The translations under genes were made by a program, and so were the position numbers. The notes under the pieces were generated by a model, which saw only the letters and a list, made by a program, of their open reading frames with translations, had not been told where the DNA came from and searched no databases. From Candidatus Cloacimonetes bacterium HGW-Cloacimonetes-2 (GTDB lineage: Bacteria; Cloacimonadota; Cloacimonadia; Cloacimonadales; Cloacimonadaceae), in the NCBI GenBank assembly GCA_002842035.1, contig PHBP01000001.1:419198-483197 (forward strand): a stretch of 64,000 bases of DNA. The letters run 5' to 3'. Of the stretch, positions 43,435 through 52,275 are shown one piece after another (position 1 is the stretch's first letter; every line of letters begins with the position of its first letter).

Positions 43435-45174
43435 TTAAATGTGTCCGCTCTGGAAGAGGACTTTGTTTACGACTTTCTTGGTCATACGTCTGTATATCTG
43501 GGTGAGAGTGCGTTTCTGCTTGAGGAGTTCCAGGTTTTGCGGATCTTTTTCTATCATCCGGTCCATATCGCTAATGTCACGCTGGAGCTTACGGATTTTC
43601 ACCTGTGTCAAGGCGTCTTCAAAGCGCATATCATGCAAGTCCTCAAACAGAAGTTCGGCTAAACTCTCTTTTATTTCTTTACTTTCAATGTAATCCAAAA
43701 TGCTTGAAGGTTCATCAAGATCCTCCGGCTTCACGCGTTCGATCAAATAGCGGAAGACTGACTTCAAGAGCTTATTATTAAAATAAGCCTCGCTTAGCTC
43801 GTTGGCAAGCAAATTGTAGGATTCTCTATCCTTTAGAGACAAAGCGAGCAGCATTCGTTCTTCGCTGAAATCTCCCTGATTGATAGCCACAGGGCTCTTT
43901 TCGGGCTCAATCTCACGGCTAACGCTGCGTGAAAGCTTGCTATTAAGAGCTTTCTCCGAGATTCCAAAAGCCTCTGCAATATCCTTGATCAGAAATTCCC
44001 TCTGGATTGGATCCTTCACAGCTCTCACAGCATCCAGCAGTTGATCAATCCGCTCGGGCAAAGGATTCTCGATCCGATCGCTGTGCGCCATATACTCGAT
44101 CAGGGGCTCTGCCTGATCGATCAAAGCTTGCATCGCGTCCTTTCCATTATCGAGAATAAAGCTATCAGGATCTGCACCCTGAGGCAATTTGACCACAGAC
44201 ACCTGTAATCCCCTGGCCAGGCATAGCAAACCACCTCTTACGGCAGCTTTGATCCCCGCCGGATCACCATCGTAAAGCATCTTGATATGCTTGCAATAAC
44301 GCATCAGCAGGTAGATCTGCTCATCTGTCAGAGCTGTACCCAGAGATGCCACTGAATTTGTAAATCCACTCTCATAAAGCCTGAGGAAATCAAAGTATCC
44401 TTCTGATACCAGCGCAGACTTTTGCTGTCCGATATCGTATCTGGTTTTAAAAAGGCCATAGAGCTGATTGCCTTTGGTATAGAGCTCTGTACCCGGTGAA
44501 TTCATATACTTGCTGGGGCTGCTGCCATCCAGGATGCGCCCGCCAAAAGCGACCACTTCTCCGGTGCTGTTGTGTATAGGAAAAATCAGCCTCTCGCGAA
44601 ACATATCCGTGAGATTGCCCTGGTAAACCCCAAAGAGACCGCTTTCCTTGAGCAGTGAAACTCCATAACCTTCCTTGAGCAGGTGGTTCAAGAGTGATTT
44701 CTCGCTATTCAGAGCGTACCCCAGATCCAGGCTTTTTGCTGTTTCCGGGCTCAAGCTCCTGTTTTTCAGGTAATCCAGCACAGAGGCTCCGTGCTTATGC
44801 AAGTTGTTGGCAAAGAAATCCTTGGCAGAGCGATACACGGCAAGCAGTTGCTCTCGCTTGGTGGAGACGGTCTTGGTGCGTTCCTGCTCCGGGATGCTGA
44901 TCCCGGCGCGCCCTGCCAGTTTCTTCACAGCTTCGATAAAGCTCAGCTTTTCAAAAGCCTCCACAAAGCCAAAGACATTCCCGGATGCGCCGCAGGCAAA
45001 GCATTTGTAGATCTGCTTGGGCTCACTTACGTAGAGAGAGGGATTGCTGTCTTTGTGAAAAGGACAGAGTCCCCGATGGTTTGACCCCACTCTTTTCAGC
45101 GGGATATAAGAGCTTACGACGTCAACGATATCGTTGGCGTGCCTTACTTGCTCTATAAAGCTCTTATCCATCAT
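43435..45174 (-). CDS. dnaG: DNA primase DnaG
   Basis: A 579-residue primase. The N-terminal zinc-binding domain has Cys37, His40, Cys58 and Cys61 (CPFH..CFAC). The Toprim core includes LVSEGYFDFLRLYESG and IKMLYDGDPAGIKAA with the acidic metal ligands. A C-terminal helical domain (about 420-579) should bind the replicative helicase. The start overlaps the mutS2 stop by 4 nt (ATGA). Clustering with rpoD and rpsU is the classical macromolecular-synthesis arrangement. Confidence 0.97.
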   Translation of the reverse strand: MMDKSFIEQVRHANDIVDVVSSYIPLKRVGSNHRGLCPFHKDSNPSLYVSEPKQIYKCFACGASGNVFGFVEAFEKLSFIEAVKKLAGRAGISIPEQERTKTVSTKREQLLAVYRSAKDFFANNLHKHGASVLDYLKNRSLSPETAKSLDLGYALNSEKSLLNHLLKEGYGVSLLKESGLFGVYQGNLTDMFRERLIFPIHNSTGEVVAFGGRILDGSSPSKYMNSPGTELYTKGNQLYGLFKTRYDIGQQKSALVSEGYFDFLRLYESGFTNSVASLGTALTDEQIYLLMRYCKHIKMLYDGDPAGIKAAVRGGLLCLARGLQVSVVKLPQGADPDSFILDNGKDAMQALIDQAEPLIEYMAHSDRIENPLPERIDQLLDAVRAVKDPIQREFLIKDIAEAFGISEKALNSKLSRSVSREIEPEKSPVAINQGDFSEERMLLALSLKDRESYNLLANELSEAYFNNKLLKSVFRYLIERVKPEDLDEPSSILDYIESKEIKESLAELLFEDLHDMRFEDALTQVKIRKLQRDISDMDRMIEKDPQNLELLKQKRTLTQIYRRMTKKVVNKVLFQSGHI

Positions 45175-47519
45175 ATTCTTACTAGCGTTACTCCACTACC
45201 GCCTTCGTTCATAGGCGGGGTATCAATACTGACCACCTGTCGTTTTGTATGCAGATAGCTTCGCACTTTGCTCCTGAGAGCTCCGGTGCCTTTACCGTGC
45301 ACAATCCTGAGATTGTGTAAGCCGGCGAGCACCGCATCGTCTATAAACTCATCGATCAAGGGCTGAGCCTCATCAAAGGTGAGCCCCAAAAGCTTCAGCT
45401 CATATTTACCTGAAACCGGAGCAGAAGTCTTGGCTCGCACTATTGTCATTGCGCTTTCAGCCTGCTGTTCAGACTGATACAGACTGGATAGCGGAGTCTT
45501 GAAACTAATTCCATTCAGGTCAACCAGGGCATCTTTGCCTTTGATTTCCAGGATCCTGACATCGGCCTCAAAACTTGCCAGCCAGACCTTATCGCCGGGC
45601 TTGGGTTCTGCGGCTTGTTTACGATCGCTGATCCCGGCTTTATAGATCTGGGAGTTGAGCTCGCTATTCTGCTCACTGAGTTTATGCAATTTTCTTTCCG
45701 AAAGAGCTTTACGCTCGTCTTTCTCCAGCTTTTTCAGCTCATCCAGCTCTTTTTGATAGATCTTTTGTTGTGAGATCAGTTCTCTTTGCATTTCCTTCAA
45801 GAAGGTCTGCTTGCGAGCTTTGAGCTCTTCCTCGAGCTTGGCTTCCTTGGTCTCGAGCTCATTAATCCTGGCATCCAGATTGCGGTTTTTGAGCTGATAC
45901 TCGTAATGCTCTCTAGCCAGAGCCTTCTTCTCCGTCTCCAGCTTCTTGAGGAGCTCTGTAAACTGTAAGTTCTGGCTACCGCTGAGTTCCTTGGCGCGAC
46001 TGATCAGATCAGTATCCATCCCTCGGGAAGCAGCCACCTCTATGGCAAAGCTATCCCCCGGAAAGCCTGTCTGAAAGCGGAAAGTGGGGAGTAGCGCTTT
46101 CAGGTCAAACTGCATAGAAGCGTTCACGCAAGCTTCTGCCTGCTCCGCGAAGACCTTCAACGCGGTATAGTGGGTCGTTACAATCCCACGGCAACCCTTT
46201 TGGGTCAATCTCTCCATTATCGCCTGTGCCAGAGCCGAACCTTGTTGAGGATCGGTCGCTGCTCCGATCTCATCGATCAGAATCAGAGATTTGTCATCAC
46301 CTTCAGAGAGCATCTTGCTAAGCTTTTCAAGGTGCGAGGAGAAGGTTGAGAGAGCTGTCTCAATCGATTGATCATCCCCAATATCCGCAAATACAGAGCT
46401 AAACAAACCGATCCTGCTATCTTCATCTACGGGTACGGGAATCCCTGAGATCGCCAGGAGAGTGATGAGTCCGACAGCCTTCATCAGCACGGTCTTGCCA
46501 CCGGTATTTGGACCACTAAGCACCATAAAGTTGTATTCTTCACCCAGTTCCAGATCAAAGGGGATTACATCTCTGAATGACCCCAATCTTACTATCAATA
46601 GAGGGTGTCTGGCTTGAACCAGCTCCAGGATGGGTTCGTTTACGATTTGCGGTACCCGGGCATTTAGCTGAAGGCACAATCTGCCGCAGCCATAGCGGTA
46701 GTCCAGCTCCTGCATTATCTCCTGATTGGAAATTAGTTCTGCCGCCACAGCCCGAAAATCAGCAGAGTAGTCACTGAATATCTTGAAGATCTCACGCTTT
46801 TCTTCCTGCTTCAGCATCTGCAGATCGTTGTTCATCGGCACGACTGCTTCCGGCTCGATGAATATGGTAGATCCGCTACCTGATTGGCTCTGCACTATTC
46901 CCTTTACAAAAGGGCTACTGCTCTCTTTGAAGGGTAGGACATAGCGATCATCTCTCTGCGTTACGAACTTATCCTGCAAATGAACAGCGTAGCGGCTATC
47001 CTGAAGCATTGATTGCATTGTCTTTTGAATTCGTGATCGCAGACTATGCAAGGATCTCCTGATCCGCAAAAGTTCTGAGGAAGCGCTATCTTTTACCTCG
47101 CCTTCGGGATCAAAGATCTGCTCGAATCTCTGTGCAAGATCCGGATATGATCTCAATCTACGCAGGAGCTTCCAGAGCTCAGAACGCTCCTGAATATATG
47201 GCATCTTCCCTGCTGCCTGTATTGCCAGAGCAGCATTGCGGGAAAGCACCAAAAACTCCTCATAGGCATATACACCGGGACAGTTATCGGCAAAGTAGGG
47301 CTTTAGATCTGCCAGATCTTCAAAATTAAGATCAATTCCATCTTCCAGTGCCTGCTGAACCTGGCTTACCAGATTCAAGCTCCGCCTGATTTCGCTCTCA
47401 TCCTCCAAGGGATGGGTCTGATGGGCGCGTTCCGCTCCCAGATGGCTATGCGCTCTACGCGCTATCTGCTCTATAGCCTTATCATATTCCAGATCGGAAT
47501 AGCGTTCTCTAAGATTCAT
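45171..47519 (-). CDS. mutS2: Endonuclease MutS2
   Basis: A 782-residue MutS2-family ATPase acting on branched DNA and collided ribosomes. The Walker A GPNTGGKT is near residue 333, and the Walker B region is DKSLILIDEIGAATDP. A long coiled coil (about 520-640) and a C-terminal Smr domain (about 700-782) with VHGKGTGALRSKV follow. The usual LDLHG/LDLRG motif at the start of Smr reads LKLLGLTFDEA, so the acidic residue linked to nuclease activity is missing. The start overlaps cvpA by 11 nt and the end overlaps dnaG by 4 nt. Confidence 0.95.
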   Translation of the reverse strand: MNLRERYSDLEYDKAIEQIARRAHSHLGAERAHQTHPLEDESEIRRSLNLVSQVQQALEDGIDLNFEDLADLKPYFADNCPGVYAYEEFLVLSRNAALAIQAAGKMPYIQERSELWKLLRRLRSYPDLAQRFEQIFDPEGEVKDSASSELLRIRRSLHSLRSRIQKTMQSMLQDSRYAVHLQDKFVTQRDDRYVLPFKESSSPFVKGIVQSQSGSGSTIFIEPEAVVPMNNDLQMLKQEEKREIFKIFSDYSADFRAVAAELISNQEIMQELDYRYGCGRLCLQLNARVPQIVNEPILELVQARHPLLIVRLGSFRDVIPFDLELGEEYNFMVLSGPNTGGKTVLMKAVGLITLLAISGIPVPVDEDSRIGLFSSVFADIGDDQSIETALSTFSSHLEKLSKMLSEGDDKSLILIDEIGAATDPQQGSALAQAIMERLTQKGCRGIVTTHYTALKVFAEQAEACVNASMQFDLKALLPTFRFQTGFPGDSFAIEVAASRGMDTDLISRAKELSGSQNLQFTELLKKLETEKKALAREHYEYQLKNRNLDARINELETKEAKLEEELKARKQTFLKEMQRELISQQKIYQKELDELKKLEKDERKALSERKLHKLSEQNSELNSQIYKAGISDRKQAAEPKPGDKVWLASFEADVRILEIKGKDALVDLNGISFKTPLSSLYQSEQQAESAMTIVRAKTSAPVSGKYELKLLGLTFDEAQPLIDEFIDDAVLAGLHNLRIVHGKGTGALRSKVRSYLHTKRQVVSIDTPPMNEGGSGVTLVRI

Positions 47520-48042
47520 TATGTTTTAGCTTGTCGCCTACTTTGTGCTCCATTAGCTTGATATGTTGCTTTAGGCTAAAGGTATTGAGGAATTCCAGTT
47601 TAACTTGATCCACAGTTGCATAGACCACATGGCGGTTCTTGTCCTTTAGAGGCATTGATACTTTGGGGATATAGTCCAGCACAACCGTCACAATCATCAC
47701 AATCAACAGCGCGTTGATCAAGCCAAATATCCCGCCTACCAGGCGATTCATAAAGCTCAGTCTCAGCATCTTAAGAGTCCTGGACAAGAGGAGAATTACT
47801 AAACGGCTCAGGACATAGATCAAAAACGAGATCAGGATAAACGAGACCAGCGATGCCATAAAGCTATTGAAGGAAAACCTCTGCACCAAGGCGTTTCTCA
47901 CCAGGGGGAAATACTGCCCCACCAAAAGGAAAAGCGCTATATAGCCCAAGATCTGGATTAGCATCGCGGCAAAGCCACGCTTGAATCCATAGCCCAAAAA
48001 GAAGAGCAAGAATACCAGGATTACCCAGTCGATGATACCCAT
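47509..48042 (-). CDS. CvpA family membrane protein
   Basis: A 177-residue membrane protein with four predicted helices in the CvpA/colicin-V-production pattern: IIDWVILVFLLFFLGYGFKRGF at the N-terminus, then three further hydrophobic segments to about residue 125. The C-terminal tail is soluble. Its role in envelope homeostasis is poorly defined. CvpA directly before mutS2 is a common gene pair. A ribosome site GGAGAATG precedes the ATG. Confidence 0.88.
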   Translation of the reverse strand: MGIIDWVILVFLLFFLGYGFKRGFAAMLIQILGYIALFLLVGQYFPLVRNALVQRFSFNSFMASLVSFILISFLIYVLSRLVILLLSRTLKMLRLSFMNRLVGGIFGLINALLIVMIVTVVLDYIPKVSMPLKDKNRHVVYATVDQVKLEFLNTFSLKQHIKLMEHKVGDKLKHNES

Positions 48043-48070
48043 ATCACATTCTCCTGTATTAAAAAGCCTT

Positions 48071-48102
48071 CTAAAAAAAGCATACAGGGACGAATCCCTG
48101 TA
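48071..48102 (-). terminator. Terminator or attenuator after rpsU
   Basis: On the minus strand TACAGGGA-TTCG-TCCCTGTA is followed by TGCTTTTTTT. It lies between rpsU and cvpA and would set a high rpsU to dnaG/rpoD ratio if read-through is partial. Confidence 0.9.
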
Positions 48103-48156
48103 GCTTCATAACAATACGATTAAACTAACTGCGCTATTGGGATATAACTCCGTGCG

Positions 48157-48363
48157 CTACTTCATATAACGTTGCATACGACGCTGAGCTTTGATCATCT
48201 TGCGGCGTGCGGCGTTATTCTCGCGTTTTTTCTTCACGCTGGGCTTCTCATAAGCCTGATGCTTTTTTATTTCGGAAAGAATAGCGGCTTTTTCGCATTT
48301 CTTCTTGAAGCGTTTGAGCAAGTAATCAAAAGATTCGTTTTCTCTGGCTACGACTGTCGGCAA
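48157..48363 (-). CDS. rpsU: 30S ribosomal protein S21
   Basis: A 68-residue S21 with the family pattern PTVVARENESFDYLLKRFKK, EKPSVKKKRENNAARRKM and a basic C-terminus. A TTG start at 48363 is preferred: it gives the family-like MPTV beginning, and AGGTGGTGA, close to the ideal Shine-Dalgarno, ends 5 bases before it. A GTG at 48375 in the same frame would add four residues. It is the first gene of the macromolecular-synthesis cluster, separated from cvpA by a terminator. Confidence 0.93.
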   Translation of the reverse strand: MPTVVARENESFDYLLKRFKKKCEKAAILSEIKKHQAYEKPSVKKKRENNAARRKMIKAQRRMQRYMK

Positions 48364-48724
48364 ACAAATCACCACCTTTTTTTATAGATTTAGATGTCCC
48401 AAGCTTTTCAAGCACGCTCCGGTGTCAAGGCTTTTCTTTTCAATCAGCTACTCTACACGATTCAGAGACAAATGACGAGAAAGTCAGTTCTATAATCTTA
48501 GCTATTCCGCTTGGTTTTCTATAGTCAAGAGCATATCACCCGGAAATCAAGCCGAAATCAAGTCGAACGTGGTTCGACTTGATTTCGGCTTAATTTCGGC
48601 TTGATCTGCTGTAGATAGCTTGGGATCAATAGGCAAGCAATTGGAATACAGGGGCTAAGCCACTGATAATCTATTCCTTAAATGTTTGTTTACTGCCTAA
48701 TGATCTCTAAATTCTATTTACTTG
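48364..48724. other. Region upstream of rpsU carrying palindrome copy C
   Basis: 361 bases between rpsU and the lipoprotein gene. They contain long palindrome copy C and presumably the rpsU promoter, which I could not place with confidence. Confidence 0.6.
48533..48613. repeat. Long palindromic repeat, family copy C
   Basis: AAGCCGAAATCAAGTCGAAC (48549-48568) pairs perfectly with 48572-48591 around GTG. The left flank has AGCATATCA and the right flank repeats TTTCGGCTTGATCTGCTGTA. It is the most symmetrical copy of the family. Confidence 0.92.
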
Positions 48725-49498
48725 TCACCGAGCATAGCGCTCCAGCAGCAAGTTATATAGCTGCTTGCCGTGTTGATGCTGCTCCTCGAGTGATCTCCGG
48801 AAGCTGCTACCTCCATAGTTCTGGTAATCGCCTTGCCAGCATAGGAAAGCTACCCTGCTGACTACCTTGAAATTCATCTCGTCCACAAAGAGGATATAGT
48901 AGGTGCCGGGGCCGTAAAGATCAACCTGTCCACCCGGGACTGAGAAGCTGCGCGCAGAGGGGCTGATAGAGCGGGAGTACTCGTCAAAATCATCTTCGTG
49001 AGATGAGTTCCCACCGGCAACCTGATACTGGTTGTCTCCGGAAAGATTCCAGAAGAAAGACGTGCTCTGAGCTGGATTCCAGGTCTCTGGGAAATCAGCA
49101 GTTACGTGATAAACAGTCTTGACCGTGGTCTCAGCTTTGACGGTGCCATTGTGGATAAACTGCACATCGTAAGAAGTCCCTGCAGTCATAGTAACTTGTG
49201 CGTGGTAGAGCCCCAATGTCATCATAAGAAGGGGATAGGTCTCATCATTGACTTTGAGCGAGACTGTATCGGAGGCACTGAGATCTGAGGCAGAGCCCAG
49301 ATAGTTCGCCATGATCATATAGTTGCCTTTGGTCCAATCGTTTGAGTTGATGGTTACAAGCCAATCGGCTACATCATCCCCAATTCCTTCGATATCGGTG
49401 GGATCAAAGACATCATTATCATCATCGTCACCTCCACAAGAGAAGATGAATAAGGATAAACCAAGTAAAATAATGACAAACAGATAGGTCAGTTTCAT
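48725..49498 (-). CDS. Lipoprotein of unknown function
   Basis: A 257-residue lipoprotein. The signal MKLTYLFVIILLGLSLFIFSC has the lipobox IFSC, and the mature protein begins with an acidic GGDDDDNDVFDPTD linker, typical of surface lipoproteins in FCB bacteria. The rest is probably beta-sandwich (TVSLKVNDETYPLLM, TAGTSYDVQFIHNGTVKAETTVK). There are no catalytic motifs. Ribosome site AAAGGAGTT. Confidence 0.75.
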   Translation of the reverse strand: MKLTYLFVIILLGLSLFIFSCGGDDDDNDVFDPTDIEGIGDDVADWLVTINSNDWTKGNYMIMANYLGSASDLSASDTVSLKVNDETYPLLMMTLGLYHAQVTMTAGTSYDVQFIHNGTVKAETTVKTVYHVTADFPETWNPAQSTSFFWNLSGDNQYQVAGGNSSHEDDFDEYSRSISPSARSFSVPGGQVDLYGPGTYYILFVDEMNFKVVSRVAFLCWQGDYQNYGGSSFRRSLEEQHQHGKQLYNLLLERYAR

Positions 49499-49846
49499 TG
49501 TAACTCCTTTCCGGGCGCACCGGATCTAGGTATTTAAGACAATTCAAAACGACAACACACGCACACGGAGACCTCAAATGCTATTGATTGTGAGCTTGAT
49601 ACACTTATCAAGTAAAATCTTTGGCAGTAGAATTGAGCTAATGCTGGGCTAAGCAGTTGAACAAACTGGTATCGCACTGTCTATTAAGCTATTAATCTAG
49701 ATCTACGTCGCAATAAGCTGTGTTGACAAGCATCAACATCCAGAAAACATATAGCCATTCTAAGAAGTGTTTGTGGGAATGATGGCAAATCTGGCTAAAA
49801 GAAAAGCCCGGAAAAGATCCGGGCTTTCTTGATAAGTAGTAGTTAT
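49499..49846. other. Intergenic region upstream of the lipoprotein
   Basis: 348 bases with the terminator of the FadL-type gene at one end. The rest is AT-rich with no recognisable gene or repeat. Confidence 0.6.
49801..49830 (-). terminator. Terminator of the FadL-type gene
   Basis: AAAGCCCGGA/TCCGGGCTTT with a 5-base loop. On the minus strand TTTTCTTTT follows. It starts 17 bases after the stop. Confidence 0.92.
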
Positions 49847-51238
49847 TTAGAATCTGTAGCTAATGCCGAGATTGCCGGAAACCACGTTTGAATTGTAGGT
49901 TCCGGTCATATTATCAGCGGTCGGAGTGGCGATGGTGCGTTCTTCAAAGGTCACGTATTGACCATTGAGCTCAACAGTCCAGTCTCCCATACTGCGGCCA
50001 TAGCCGAGATTGAAGCTCATCTTGTTGTTGATATCGGGGAAGGTAGGGCTCATAGTCTCATCCGGGATGGGGCTTTCTTCCCAGAAGAAACCACCGCGGA
50101 AGCTGCTGCAACGATATTTGTATTCGGTGCCGACGCTGATGCGGGAGGTATCCTTCCAATCGAAATTGAGATCACGTTCGGTGAGGGTCACTTCCATTGT
50201 GGGGTGTCCCTGCAGGATCACTACGGGATCTTTCATTTCGACGGTTACATGATCCAAGCTGCTCCACATCTGGTAGTTGTAATCAAGATTGACAGCCCAT
50301 TGAGGCATTATCTTGAAAGTGATACCGCCACCAATCTCACCCGGGAGGGGGAGTTCGGATTCGATATCGCTGGGATCACTTGTGCTGCCGTAGATGGCAG
50401 GGGTCAGGAAAGCAGGGTTGTTGCCCCAGGTCGAGTAGTTTGCAAATTGATTGAGCCAGAGCTTGACTTCTGCTTCGCCCTTGAGGCTGAGCTTGGAGGG
50501 AAGTTTTCCGGTAAGACCGATCGAAAGCTGGGGCAAAGGTTTGTACATAATGCCCATATTTGCTCCGATGCCAATGCCGGAACCACTCAGATCAAAGGTA
50601 GTGGGAGCATAGTAGGCGAGAGCGGCATTCGAATGAGGGACGACCTTGAGGATATCGATCATACCATACATCAGGCTAACGCCGGCACCTACGGACAGAT
50701 TGTCCAGTAACTTGTAGGCAATGGTGGGGTGAGCATCGATGATAGCAATGGAACTCATCATCTCCTCTTCAGGGAAGCCATCTGAATAGACAAGTGTGGT
50801 TCCCAAAGGTTGTCCGGGCATGCCGGCTGTGGGCAGTTCATAGGCATCCCAAGTGGCACCCAGGCCATAGGGTACAAATACGGAAAAGCCCCACTTCCAC
50901 CGCGCTTCGTTTTCTTCTGTCATGAAGACGGAGGGGAAAGCACGCAGTTTCTTCTGGGATTCGTACTCGCCAGCGGAAAATCCGTTTGCTCCTTCGTAGT
51001 CCCACTGGGTTTTCGGATAGAAGAAGGAGCCCCCGACTGAGATCGCGGTCTCGTTCATAAATCCCATACCGGCGGGATTCCAGTACATTGAGCTTGCATC
51101 ATCGGACATACCACGGAAAGCACCACCCATCGAGATTGCGCGGGAACCGACTCCCGAAAGCGCAAATCCGGCACCCATCAAAAGGCTGCTGGAACTGATG
51201 ATAAGTATCAGCATCAGGCTTGTGCGGATTAGTTTCAT
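49847..51238 (-). CDS. OmpP1/FadL-family outer-membrane transport protein
   Basis: A 463-residue outer-membrane beta-barrel. A signal peptide ends near LLMGAG. The family N-terminal hatch motif GSRAISMGGAFRGMSDDASSMYWNPAGM follows (about 31-60). Alternating amphipathic strands continue to a terminal aromatic (GISYRF), as expected for BAM-dependent insertion. FadL-type proteins carry long-chain fatty acids and other hydrophobic compounds across the outer membrane; the substrate here is open. The gene has its own terminator. Confidence 0.9.
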   Translation of the reverse strand: MKLIRTSLMLILIISSSSLLMGAGFALSGVGSRAISMGGAFRGMSDDASSMYWNPAGMGFMNETAISVGGSFFYPKTQWDYEGANGFSAGEYESQKKLRAFPSVFMTEENEARWKWGFSVFVPYGLGATWDAYELPTAGMPGQPLGTTLVYSDGFPEEEMMSSIAIIDAHPTIAYKLLDNLSVGAGVSLMYGMIDILKVVPHSNAALAYYAPTTFDLSGSGIGIGANMGIMYKPLPQLSIGLTGKLPSKLSLKGEAEVKLWLNQFANYSTWGNNPAFLTPAIYGSTSDPSDIESELPLPGEIGGGITFKIMPQWAVNLDYNYQMWSSLDHVTVEMKDPVVILQGHPTMEVTLTERDLNFDWKDTSRISVGTEYKYRCSSFRGGFFWEESPIPDETMSPTFPDINNKMSFNLGYGRSMGDWTVELNGQYVTFEERTIATPTADNMTGTYNSNVVSGNLGISYRF

Positions 51239-51369
51239 CCTTGATTCTCCTTTGTTCAGATTGTGAGATATATTTCACACAGCTAAATGATAATCTCTAA
51301 TCAGGCTTGGTGCAAGCAGAATATATGCAAGCTCTTCCTTGGGAGTTTTACACATCAAGTCTATTGTAC

Positions 51370-52272
51370 TTAGCCAAATACGTATATCAGGAAGGGAAGA
51401 TAAAAGAGTGCAATCAGAATGGATATGGAAACCATTGTGGCAGCGAACTCCCTATCCATATTCTCCAGATTGGCAAAGATCAGTGTATTAAAACCTATCG
51501 GAGTAGCAGAAGTGACTATCACGACAGTGCGAGTGATCCCCTCAAGACCAAAGATGGCAGCAAGGAGCAGACCCAGACCCAAGCCCAGCCCCATTCGGAT
51601 GAAGATTGCTATCATTGCTTTGCCCAGATTCTTTAGCCTTGGCTCAAAATAGAGGCCCAATGCGATCATTATCAGAGGAGTCGTGGGCTGGCCGATCAGA
51701 TTGAGGAATTCCACGCTGACTTGAGGAAGCTGCCAGCCAAGTGCTTTGAGTCCAAATGCTACTACCATCGCCCAGAGCGGAGGAAGCTTGAGAAACTTGT
51801 TCCATTCGATCTTGTCACTCTTGGAATTGTCTCCATACTTGATGGCGTTAAAATATGTAAATGTAAAGATCAGGAAGGTATTGCCCATATCAAACAGAGA
51901 TGCTCTCACCAAGCCTTCATTATCGTACTTTGCCAGAAAGAAGGGCAAGGCATAAGAGGTGTTCATAATCATCGTGCCGACCAGGAAGCTGCCAAAGGTA
52001 GTCTTGGGGAGCTTCAAGGCTTTACCGGTAATGCTGGAGATCCCATACATCGCAAATACCACCAACATCGCCGAGATTGGGATCAGAATCATATCGCTTT
52101 CCAATCTGGCTCTGCTTATGGAGAGAATAGTGAGTGCGGGAAGGCTTACGCTAAGTACAAACCTCAATAAGACCGGAGCATCATCACGCTTGAGCAGCTT
52201 GATCTGCTTGAACAATACGCCCAGGAAAAAGGACAGAATCAGGGGGATAATCTTTTGTACGAAAGGATCCAT
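51370..52272 (-). CDS. AEC family permease
   Basis: A 300-residue auxin-efflux-carrier-type transporter with about ten helices in two repeats. The middle GTMIMNTSYALPFFLAKY and the C-terminal TVVIVTSATPIGFNTLIFANL are the conserved unwound-helix motifs. Members move malate, other organic acids or related anions. It lies 3 bases after the phosphate permease stop, suggesting co-transcription, but a metabolic link is not clear. Confidence 0.88.
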   Translation of the reverse strand: MDPFVQKIIPLILSFFLGVLFKQIKLLKRDDAPVLLRFVLSVSLPALTILSISRARLESDMILIPISAMLVVFAMYGISSITGKALKLPKTTFGSFLVGTMIMNTSYALPFFLAKYDNEGLVRASLFDMGNTFLIFTFTYFNAIKYGDNSKSDKIEWNKFLKLPPLWAMVVAFGLKALGWQLPQVSVEFLNLIGQPTTPLIMIALGLYFEPRLKNLGKAMIAIFIRMGLGLGLGLLLAAIFGLEGITRTVVIVTSATPIGFNTLIFANLENMDREFAATMVSISILIALFYLPFLIYVFG

Positions 52273-52275
52273 AGC

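Noticed and set aside
49958-50710. 250-codon frame opposite the FadL-type gene, and 217 codons opposite der at 2300-2953
   Set aside because: Both are fully covered by well-supported genes on the other strand, without start signals.
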